Shown here one piece after another: positions 33,201 through 45,200 of a DNA stretch of 64,000 nucleotides. Under the pieces are notes generated by a model. It ran no database searches. It had not been told where the DNA came from and saw only the letters and a program-made list of their open reading frames with translations. Position 1 is the first letter of the stretch. The number at the start of each line of letters is the position of its first letter. Both the position numbers and the translations under genes were made by a program. This DNA is from Henricia sp. BOLD:AAB3569 (lineage: Eukaryota; Echinodermata; Asteroidea; Spinulosida; Echinasteridae), in NCBI GenBank assembly GCA_037783545.1, contig JBBELK010000451.1, positions 372,001 to 436,000 on the forward strand. Reading direction: 5' to 3'.

Positions 33201-36200
33201 TATGGTTGGCGTGTAGGTTATTGGGTTTTCAGTTGTGATCCAGGTGAGTTTAGTTTGACATTCCATATTTCTTGTTGCTTTGGGTTTAGCTACTGCTGTT
33301 GCATATGTAACTGTAGGTTTATCCGCATTGGAGGCTTTGGCCATTTTCTTGGCTTCTTGATAACTGATATTGTTCATGGTTTTTAGATGTTGGACATGTT
33401 TCTCCATTTTCCATACTGGGCAGTCTTTAGATGAGGCCATATGATCCCCATGGCAATTGGTGCATTTTGGATCTTTGTGGCAATCCTGTCCATTGTGGTC
33501 AGGTTCGCCACAGCGGAAGCAACAGGTTCTTCCTCTACACGCTTGTAGACCATGGCCAAACTTTTGGCATTGATAGCATCTAAGTGGGTTCGGAATGAAC
33601 TTCTCAACCCTGACTTTGAGGTATCCCAGCTTAATGGATTCTGGGAGTATGGTTGAACCAAAGGTCAAGATGTAAGTACCTGTAGCAATGATGTTATTGT
33701 TTTTCCTGATAGTTATTCTTTTAACAGAGGTGACGTTTTGTGCCGTAAGATAGTTTAGGATTTCATCTTCTAGTTGGTCATCTAGTTCACGTGTTTTTAT
33801 AACTCCTTTGCTGCTGTTCAGCGTCTTATGCGGTTGAACAGCAACAGGTATGTTAGTTAGTTGTTTGACTTTGATGATGTTATGACTTTGGGCTTGGGTA
33901 GCTACCTCAATGAGGAGGCTGCCCGCAGGAGGTCTTCTTAATTTCTTCACAGATTTGACAATGCCAACCATACCTTGAATTGCTTTGTCAATTATGAAAG
34001 GAGAAAGCTTTGTGATGGAGTGGCTGTCGTCAGTCGAAATAATTTCAAAAAATCTGTTCCAAGTATCTTTGGAACCGGTGGAAGATTGTTCGTTCAAGTT
34101 GTCTGAATCCGAGTCCGAGTCTTTACGATTTCGTTTTTTTGTGTGGGAGGCCATGTTTTATTTGCATAATATTCATCATCCTTGCTCCTCACCCACCACG
34201 GAGTCCAACAAGGGGATGTACAGAGCTACTTCATAAGAAGATAGATATACAACAAGGATACAAAGATGATATACTCAGACATGTTCACATAAAAATGTAA
34301 TACATGCCTGAGAAAAAATATTATGATGCCTTTTTGTATTGGTTACGTTGGGGAAACCTAATCTCATTTTTTTATTTATTTGAAACTTACCGGAGTGGAA
34401 ACTTGATACGTTATATCAGCTTGACCAGGCACCATGCGGACATTGCGGACGTCCACTGTTAACATGTAGTCATCTTGCGTCTCTCGGTCTAACACACCGC
34501 TGCTCTCAATAACTCCCGTGGTTATGTTAATTGTGAAGGGCGCCCCCACTGGCGTCGCACTCAGGATGTGATACGTCAGCTGCGAGTTGATGGGATCGGG
34601 ATCGGCATCGACAGCCTCTATGCGTCCAATTTCGGTGCCTGTAATCGCGAATGTTTGGATGTGGAAGCAAAAAGGTTGGTGTAATCACTGCACTGCTTTA
34701 TGGAACGGATAAGTTAGTTTACAAAAAAATTGTGGTTTTTGTTATGGTATCCTTGAAAATATACGTCACATCTATGTGAAAAAAAGGCTCAGTGTGGCGG
34801 CGCATAAACAAATAAAAAAAATTCAAACCATATTTACCAATATCCACATTCTCGTTGACTTCAAACAAATATGGCTGCCTTAGTAACACCGGTCCCTGGT
34901 CGTTAGCATCCATAACGTGTATGGTGACATAGCTGGTTCCCAATCGGCCATCTTGGTCGGTCACTAGGATGGTCAAGTTATACTCGGTCCTGGTTTCATA
35001 GTCCAGTGGCTTTGTTATTAGGAGTTGACCATTTGTAGCTGTAAGCAAAATTAAAATCGTTTTTCGAGGCATTTTTAAAATACACAACTTACAATAAGTT
35101 GGGGTGTGAATTCCAACTTCACTTACGAATCATTTTGCTTTAACTAGGTGGCTGCTGGCCAGGCGCTCAACCCTATCAGCAGTTAGATTGTGGCATTCCC
35201 CTTAACAGCTTCCCAAATATCGCTTGGGTTGACGAGGCAACTGGGATTAAGTGCCTTGCCCAGACACGTTGGTCATAGTGGGGCTTGAACCCACAACCTC
35301 TGATTGGGAGTCCCGCTTCATACCCACTAGACCACACGCGCTTCAAACAAAATTTCTTACGAGGCACGAAGAAAGCTATCGTGAAAATTGGTCTGAAAAT
35401 TATATTTTTAATTGTTGGATGACGTTAACAATTTGGAATCAAATAGAATAAGAGTTACTCTTTCTAAATATTACAAAAACTTGAAATTGACCTCCCCTTC
35501 AATTTTTGACTTTGAACCGTCGTTATAGGAAATAGAGTGCGACTTTACGCTCATTTTGTCGTAATAGGTCACATATATATGTTACTTTGAAACACCCCTT
35601 ATGGCCCGTTACTAATTAGCATATTATATTTTCATGAAATAAATAAAACCAAAAACAAATTCAACCCACGATTGATGAAGAACGTGCCATTCAAGTTCCC
35701 TCCAACGATACTGTACGTCAGCACGCTGTTTTGATCGATGTCCTGTGCCGTTACGGTGGTGATCTCGAAGCCTACTGGGGCAGCTTCCGAGATTGCAAAA
35801 TCAAACGGACCACCGGGGAATGACGGATTGTTATCATTGGTGTCCAGAATTGTGATAGTAGCAGTTGTAGTGGTTGTCTGTGGCGGAGTACCGTTATCCG
35901 AAATCTGAAACAGATTAAAAAAGTGTTTAAAAACAGATTACATGATTGGAAAACTTTTAAAAACAGGAACAACAGCATTACATAACTAAAGAATAATGTT
36001 GATAAACTGCCTTGTAGAAATTTCAGCCACACAGATGCAGTAATACTTTAGAAAACTGGAAAAATTCATGTATGGTTTTTGTGTTGAATGAATGGTGAAA
36101 ACATTTTCTGCAGACAATTTATTTTAAAAATCATGTAGTGTATTAAATACTTGTAGCTTACCAGTATGGTAATGTTGAAGATGTTTCCGTAGGTGGCGTT

Positions 36201-39200
36201 ATCAGCTTCAAGGGGGCCAGTGGTGAATATCTCTCCCGTAGTTTGGTTAATGAAAAATAGATCATTGCCATCTATAATGAATAAGAAAAAACATTGAACT
36301 CTTAAAGTTATATTGTCCGTGGTTCTCAACAAATTTTTATTCTCTGAACAAATATTTAAAGCATTTACTTTAACGACAAAACATCATACTTTGTATTTTA
36401 GACATCGGCAATCCTGTGACAAATGCCGTTTTTAGACGGTCGTTTTTGCACCTTGCCGTGAGTTGAATTATTGGCGGACTGTCAAAAATTCGAAATATTG
36501 ACAGTAATTGTTTGATAATGAAATGTTAGTCGATTTTTTCATTGATGCGTCATTTGAAAGCAAATAACTTTTGTGTTTCTAGAAAAATAACAATTCAAAA
36601 AAATTATTTTTCGATGCACCACATCCAAAAAGTACAGGCAATACATCTTCAAATGGTTAAGAACCTCATTCTTACCTGGCGGTTCCACAAACACAAAGGT
36701 GAAGTTGAGATTTAGCATGGTGTCGTCGGGGTCAGACGCATCGATAACACCGACCAGCGTCCCTCCTGATTCGCCCTCTGGGATGCTGAATGGGAAATTG
36801 GGCTCTGTGATTGGTGGATGCTCGTTGATGTCACCCACGGTGATGGTCACCTGTTTAGGACGGAGCCAAAATTAAGAATAAACCACAAGCGAATTTCAAG
36901 CCCCGGTACAACATTTGCAGTTGCCCGAAATTTTACTTTACAAGTTGACAAGAATAACCCGACTAAAAGTGTTTTAAAAAAAAAAATTTAACATAAAAAT
37001 TATGCATGGTTTTTGTCAGGTTTTCTGAAATATTGCTGCATACATGTGGCTAAAATTTCTACAAGGCAGTTTACCAACATTATTCTTTAATAGTTATGTA
37101 ATGCTGTTAATCCTGTTTTTAAAAGTTTTCCAATTATGTAATCTGTTTTTAAGTGAATAATAAAAATGTGTGCACACACAATTCAATTAAAAATCATCTC
37201 CAGTTGTTAAATTCTTTGTCCCATGTTAGATAGAAATAAATTCATGTGGTGTTTGTTACCATTGCTATCAACACTAAGTTTTTTATTTCTTGTCAACTCA
37301 TGAAGTAAATTTTTTGGTCATGGCAAATGATACATTGGGCCAATAATGTGCAGAAATTGTGGAAAGCTTATTTTGGGGTTCTTTTTTGGGGGGGAGAGGG
37401 GGGATTTCAAGCTAGATTGCACATACCGTGGCCGATCCCTGTCGTCGATTCGTGGATGAACCGTTAACGTTGTCTGTCGCGATCACAGTCAACGTGTACT
37501 CTGATTGGTCCTCTCTGTTCAACGGCTGCAATGCGGTGATAACGCCCTAAAAACATACAAACAAATGTATTACGGTCATAATAGCATTGTCTTTTAAACT
37601 GCAACTAATTTCACAAAAATATTTTTAGAAAAATAATTGCTAAATTTAGTCAAAAAATTTGCTTTCGAACAAAGTCTGTGGTTCGAATCCCGGTGGAGCC
37701 AAGTTGCTTTTTACTGCATCCAGATTTCCTAAACTCATATGGACATTTGACCACATTTGTATTGAATAAATATCTCCTCTTAATTATTATTAAATCGTCC
37801 AAGCATACATTATGACTTCTGGAGAAATCTTTAAACTTACCGTTGTACTGTTAATCGTGAAGAGACCATTTCCGCCAGACAGCGAGTAGGTCACCTGACC
37901 AAACTGACCAATGTCCTGGTCTGTTGCCGTCATAACAATGACAAACGTTCCTGTGGCCGAGTTTTCCTTGACCGTGGCCGTGTATGTTGTCTGGTTGAAA
38001 ATGGGATTGTGATCGTTCACGTCAAGAATTTGTATTGAAATTGGGATGGAGGTTGAAAGAGGCGGAGTCCCGGTATCCGTGGCGATGATTGTGAAGTTTA
38101 GCCAATCGTAGAGCTCTCTGTCTATGGGTTGGTTGACGGTGATTTGACCTGTGGTGGTAAAGGTCAAAGTGCCAATATCGTATCTCATTTTTTTCAATTT
38201 TTTCCTTCAAAAACGCTAACCTCCGTACATGTACAACCTAAAAATATCACTAGAGGGCATATTGATGCAACACAAGACTTGGTGTTGCAGGTTCGAACAG
38301 CCCCCCGGCTGCGGTACCTGTGCCCTTGAGCAAGGCACTCAACCACACTTGCTTCCATCCTTCGGAAGGGATGTAAAACCGTTGGTCCAGTGTGTTAGGT
38401 AATGGTAAAGCACTTTAAAGATCCAGAGCAGTCTTTCGTGAAGAGCAAGGGGATTCCCTAGTGTCTCTGGCCATTTGTAATTCTTCATGGGTTTCCTCAC
38501 GCTTGCGAGTGACAGTGCAATGGGCAGTTTAGAGGAATCCTTGGTATGAATACCAGAAAGAAATAATAATAATAATAATAATAATAATGTCTCTTAATGC
38601 TGCAAAGGGGCGAACCGCCGGTAAAACTTTACCAAACGACCACCGAAATTTTGGCTAAAAGACATCGATTGGACACCAAATTTCTGTTACCCAGAGCTTC
38701 CAAAAATGGTTCCAGACCTAAGAGAGATGGTTCTAGACCTAATAAAAATGGTTCTTGATTTGAAAAAGATGGATTTTGTCGACCTAATAGAGCGCGTCGT
38801 CCTAATAGGCCTCTCTACACAAAAAGTGTCGCCCCATTGGATAAAATAGAGAAATAATGACACGCACATAGATTTTTAACCAAACAGCACATACCTGTAA
38901 CAGGGTGAATTATAACATACTCCGTCAGGTTTCCTTGCAGTACGTAAGTAACCACGCCACTAATAGGATTGTCAGGGTCGACGGCGCGTATGTTGGTGAT
39001 GATTGTACCAGAACCCGATTCTTCCTGAATCATAACGTGGAAGGACGTCGTTCCCGGGGGTTGGTAGACCGGCGCGTTGTCGTTAATGTCGGTGATTTTG
39101 ATTGTGACAGTGGCTGAAAAATAATGTAAACAATACCATAATTACCGTAATTAAAGATGTATTATCCGTGCTATTTGGGTGTGGCACCTCGAAAAATAAA

Positions 39201-42200
39201 AAAAATCTAAATTAATATTTTATATAAATTATTCGCTTTTAAATGAGACATTAAAAAAAACAATTTAAAAAATAAATAAATAAATAAAAAAAATTTTTAA
39301 AATCGACCAACGTTAACAAAACATTACTGTAAATATTTCCCGAAGACCGCGCCAGTGGTTCGATTCCCACCGAACCAGTTCGTAATTGCAGTACATTAAA
39401 TCAGAGGGCTCAGGTTTGAATCCTGTTACTCACCATTACGGTTACTAGTGGCGAGAGCGGGGTCAGCTGATGAAGTGTCAGTGACGCTGATCGTTAAAAT
39501 GACTTCGGAAGCCGTTTCGCGATCGAGTTGGTCACTGACGATAACCGTGCCTGTAGTAGGGTCTATGGTGAACCAGTTGTTGATCGCGGACAAGTTGGTG
39601 ATTGGGCTGTTGTCCAATGAACTCGCAGTCAGAGACACAATGCTGAACAAATGGGAATATTGAGAAAAACGTATAGATTCTTTAAAAAAAGAAATTTAGT
39701 TTTTCCGAAAATGTGACCATCCATCAAAAATGTGCTGTAAAGTCGGTCCCAAGTTTTGTGTTTTTTAAAACTGGTCTCAGAAAGAACAACTTCTAAGCGT
39801 TAAAATTATGCTTGTTTCAAGTTCATACGATTTTCAGAAGTGGAGTTATGGTTCACTGAATGTGAGCAGTTCTGAATATACAAATCTGAGAAATCTGGGT
39901 TTCAACACTTTAAAGACTGTTCCGTTTTAGTGATTTCCTCTGGGTCCAAGTGTCCCCGTTTGAACAAAGTGGTTCCTATAGTAACGAAATGCGACATTTT
40001 CTGTTTTTGGCAGAATCCTGCAGTTAAGGGCTCTAAGAAAACCGTGCGTCTCCCAAACAGCCCTGGAAGAGTGGCACACCCTGCCTCAGTGGCTCTTACG
40101 AAGGCTGGTGCAGTCAGCCTTGCCACAAGAGGTGTTCATTCACTCAGCTGCCCTCTTTCGGTCAGGGTACAGTTTATATTTTTGAACCATATACTTGTAT
40201 CTACACTTATAAAAATGTAAAATTTAGATTTTCCATGATATTATATCCTTGAAGCATGGCCAACAAAATAAATTTAAACAACATCAGACAAAGTGGGTTT
40301 GGAGAAACAAAAATTAAAAGCAAGTAACATTTTACCAGCCTGCTTAAAGTTTCACAAGTTAAGCCTGGTTCATACTTCACGCGAAAGCGAATTTCACGTC
40401 AATCTGACGTCAAACATTTCGCGGCGAACACTCGCGCAAGTTGAAACTAGTTTAACTTTCTGCGAACTCGCTGCGAGAAACATTCGCTGTGACGTCAAAT
40501 TCGCATTCGCGTTCGCTTTCACATGAAGTATGAATCCGGCTTTATTGTTTTTAAATTTATCTTCACCTGTAAGTAAGGGACGCAGTTAAATCTAGATCGA
40601 CAGCTTGAACACTCGTCACTGTGTGGTTTAATGCGGCATCTTCAGATACATCAACAGTAACATCCAAAACAGCCGTTGGAAAATACGGACGGAAATCATT
40701 AACGTCCGTCACGTAGATGTAGACAATGGTGCTGTCTGATAACTGCGGGCTTCCCTGATCGTTAACAGAGACCGTCAGCGTATATCGGTCCCGGTCTTCA
40801 CGGTCTAATGGTTGGTCATCGCAAATATCCCCACGGCAGATCACTTGAACGGTGATGATTCCCGTATCAGGGTCGATTGTGAATTTGTCGGCGCTGCCGC
40901 GTTCGATCGTGAAGCGAAGTGCGGTGTTTGAGTTGTCCCCGTCGGAGGCGTTGACTTGTCCAACGTAGTAACCTAGCGACAAAAATCGTTTTGAATTTTT
41001 TTTAGGTAATTAAAGGAGCGTGTCCAGATATTCTGGAAATTTGATCTAGATCCAACTTAACCATCATATAAAATACATCACAAAAATAATATTCATGACA
41101 AAACAATACAAAACAATACAAAATATTAAGGTGAAAACGTGAGAGTAAGTTAACGTCTTAGATGGTAAGTAGCGACACAAATCGATATAGCGCTATTTCA
41201 TTTCCATACCAGAATTCAAAATCGGACTGACATGACTAAAGTTGGCTTTTCCCGACTATAATTCATATTGCTACAGCTGTAGCATAATTTCTTCTCGCAT
41301 TGGAACCTCCGTGCAAAATATCCAAATGCACAAGATCAGTATTTCGACTAGAAAAGGACTTTTAATGACTCTTTTTTTAACTGACATTGAGAGCCGACTT
41401 ATACACAGGTTGGTTTTTATCATACACATCCTCAATCACACATGGAGATAACGCCGTTAGTAACAGTTGTCCATACCGTTTCCCGCATCTTCCGGAACCG
41501 TAAAATTGAAGACGTTTTGATCCAATTGCGGTGGAATATCGTTGATATTGAGAATGGTGACGTAGATAACACCGGTGGCGCTTACGCCACGGGAACCGAT
41601 CACGGAGACGTCAAAAACATGTAGGTCCTTGATTTCGGCATCGAGGTCTCCGCTTACCGTTAGAACACCTGTTACATAATAATAAATAAATGTGCAATTT
41701 TACTGCACTGTACATAGATTGAAGAGGCTTATAATGAACAGGGACCAATTTCATAAAACGTGTTACGCTTAATAAAATCTGTAGAAATATGGTTATTTAA
41801 AAGTCATTTTGTCCAACACCGAACTAACCTGATGTTTGGTGAATCGTGAATGGGCTAGCATCGGGGCCGCTGATGGAGTACGTTAAATCACCGACGTCAT
41901 TTTCATTTTCTACCGAGATTGTCTGCAGAAAATTAAAAACATACAAAATTGTTTCGGAGGAAGTAGTAAAATACTACTTGGTGCCGGCAATTTCAGAGAC
42001 TTTGAGGGCTTGTAATGCTTCACGTATACAAAACAATGTGTGCATGTACATGTACGGACATAGTACAGTGTGGAAGGCCGCTTGAATTTCGCGCACTTTT
42101 CCACCGCAACGGCTGTAGAGCAGCTGCAGTAAAGATTCATTGCTTATCTAACCGCAAACTGATCCCAAGCTCAGGGTTTGACCCTCTGCCAACACGAGAC

Positions 42201-45200
42201 CAAAATCTCGGGGTCTGACCGGGTCCAATTTTGGTCCTGAGAGCGTTTACACTCAGTTTGTGATCCGAAGCTGATCCTGAGCTCGGTGTTCGACCCCGAG
42301 CTCGGGATCAAGTGTGTAAACACGCCGCAAGTGTGATAGGTCCAGAGAACATTCAGATTCGAACGTATTCAGTAAAACAATACCTACCATGACCTCGGTT
42401 CCTGCAGTAGAATGTTCCAGCACGCTGCCTCGGAATGTTCCGTTGTTTGGGAATATTGGGAGCACGCTGGTTGAATCAGACACTAATATCGTCAATGTCT
42501 CGGTTACCTTAAAGACAGATTTCATGATTGGAAAACTTTTAAAAACAGGAACAACAGCATTACATAACTAAAGAATAGTGTTGATAAACTGCCTCGTAGA
42601 AATTTCAGCCACATGGATGCATAATACGTCAGAAAACCGTTGGTTTGTGTTGAATGAATGATGAAAAGACCATTTGCAAATGATTCTGAAAAAAAAAACC
42701 TTCAACCCTGGACCACTTTTCCCTGAAGCACTTCACCCGAGTGCCATTTCACCCCAGAACCACTTCGTCCAAACAGTACCTCACCCAAATGCCACTTCGC
42801 CCCAAAACCACTTCGAGCACAGGCCGTGGTTCAGGGCGAAGTGGTTTTGGGGCGTAGTGACTCTAAACCATTTTTTGACCGTTTTCGAAAAAATGTACTA
42901 GCCTTGACCAAGCCTTTAATAACAGGACTAGCAAATTTCTTTGTGACAGCCTACCTCTCTTGCAGAATCTGGGTTTTCTGGGTTGTCTCTAGCTTTGATG
43001 ATGAGCACGTACACACCGTTGGTTAAAGTCTTGTTGACGTACACTTCCCCCGTCTATATGAAAGAAAAAACATCATGCAAAAAAAAACCGATTACATTTA
43101 GCAAAGGAAACACAAGCTAATGCAAACAGTATTCCAACCCATACACTATGCGGACATTGCTTTGTTTCGTGCAGTTAAGAAAATTTCACGAAATAAAGAT
43201 AACTTTTTTTTACTAAAATTCTAAACCATGGTTCTAAACCTTACTCCTGAACCCTAACCTTCTTTCCCCCACCCTAACACTCTTTTTTGTACAACTCGTC
43301 TGCGAACCTGTGCAAGTCCATATATAGTGTCGCTCTGTCCTAGTTTATGCGGACTTCCCCTTGTACCAAAGTCAACATAGTGTATGTAATGCTCGTACAA
43401 AAAAATTCAATACCAAAGAGCTAAAAATCAGTTTGGTAAGAGTTGAGAAGTTGGTCAGATTTTTTTTTTTTTTTAAAATGACTCATCAAGCAATGGTAAG
43501 TGCAGATTCGATGGAAGAGCCAACATTTTTGAGTGAGAAAAAATACTTATATTTTTCCTACTTCTTAGAAGGTATGGTGTACACTAGTTTAAAATCTGTA
43601 GAGATATGGTTATTTAAAGTCGCTTACAATTTTGAATTTCTGGTTGACAGATATTATACAAATATTGACTGCAATGAGGGGCATGGTTGAGGTTAATGGC
43701 CCAAGGTGATCTCGAAGCCATGACTATGCCCCGAGGCGGAAGTCGGGGGCGCATAGTCATGGCTTCGAGATCACCGAGGGCCTATAATCTTAACCATGAC
43801 CCGAATAAACACCAGTCAATATTTGTTTTATATACCGAATGTGTAGATTTATGTCATCTGGTTGGTTAAAAGTAACGATACATCATACAGTCATGACAGT
43901 GGTCCTTCGAGTTTCGATTTCGGAATCTGGTGTACAGCGGAAAAGTTGTATATTTACAGCAAACTTTGTAGCGTAATCACCTGGCACTTTAGTAGCACAT
44001 TTCACCTGACACAGTTTTCACTGTAGGCCACTTCTCTTATTTTCTTAAGGACTTCATTCTGCGACAGACGACAAACCACTTCGTGTAGATTCCGCCATTA
44101 CCGTCCTGCTGAATGTTTACGTGAAGCGCCCAGCTGCATAGTTGGTGCACAGCTATGCTGACACATGAATGCGCGCGTCCGGAACCCGCTAAATGACTAT
44201 GCCCGGGGCATGGCAAATGCCCCCACTTTTAACCAATCAGATGACAGGAATCTACGCACGAGGTATATCATTCATATTACTTTGAAACACCCCTACTCTA
44301 TTTACGGTCAAACTACATCCTTACATTTGCATTAATTCGGAAGACACCTCCTGTGTTCCCATCAAAGATGCTATACGTGACATTCCCGTCCGGACCTAAG
44401 TCAACGTCTGTGGCCACCACTGTGTACACCCATTCGTTTATAGGTGTGGTGTCGTTAATCGTGGTACGATAAGGGGTGTTCTGAAAACGTGGACTGTTGT
44501 CGTTGGAGTTTAGGACGATAATGCCGACTGTTGTCTGCAAAGAAACAAGAGAGATGAAGGGCCAACAATAGGATTCGAACCCGAGACCTTTGACACACCA
44601 TGCAGATTGCTTTACCAGCTGAGAGCTATAAGGCACAGTGGTATACATCACAGGTTTTCCCTATGGACCCAAATAAAACAAAAAAAACAAACTTACCGTT
44701 CCATTAAGTGAAGGCACTCCCGAATCCGTAGCCACGATGGTGATATTGAACGCTTGAACGGTTTCGTAATCCAGCTCACTAGATGGTTTTAGGTTCAGCG
44801 TGCCCGAAATCGGATCAATCACAAATAGATCTAAAACGGATAAAACAAAAGCAGCAAATTATTCACTGACTTGAAAAATAAAACTTTAAAAGTGTCAGGA
44901 CGCAGTGTCCCACTTACGCCGTATTTTCATGAAACGCCCATGTTAAATTATTATTACAGGCAAATTTATCAAGCGCACATTCCATATGGATATGTTAACA
45001 TGTACAGCACATTATAATGGGTTTCTATGAAGCCAAGAATGTTCCACCTATTCATCAAGATACATAGGTGGGTGGTGCCATTGGCAGCCGACGGCCAGAA
45101 ATACCGGGGAATCCCCTAACTCTTTACAAAAGAATGCCTCTGGGATCTTTTAAGTGCGTTACACAACACACTGGACCAACGGCTTTACATCCCTTCTAAA

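Larger units (their letters stand above)
28138..34288 (-). mobile_element. LINE of the I group (Nimb-like), both frames open
   Basis: Minus-strand non-LTR retrotransposon in the 6.8-kb w45/w46 intron of CDH23, same orientation as the host gene. Order: short 5' region, ORF1 (32745-34154), 42-nt gap, ORF2 (29013-32702), about 870-nt 3' region ending in an (ACTC)n tail (28151-28178 as GAGT). A 10-bp direct repeat ATAAAAATGT at 28128-28137 and 34289-34298 may be the target duplication, which would set the ends given here; being AT-rich it is only suggestive. Open frames suggest a recent insertion. Confidence 0.85.

Noticed and set aside
34655-34750. Extension of exon w45 into the R1 fragment
   Set aside because: The acceptor at 34638 restores the phase with exon w44; reading further would enter repeat sequence.
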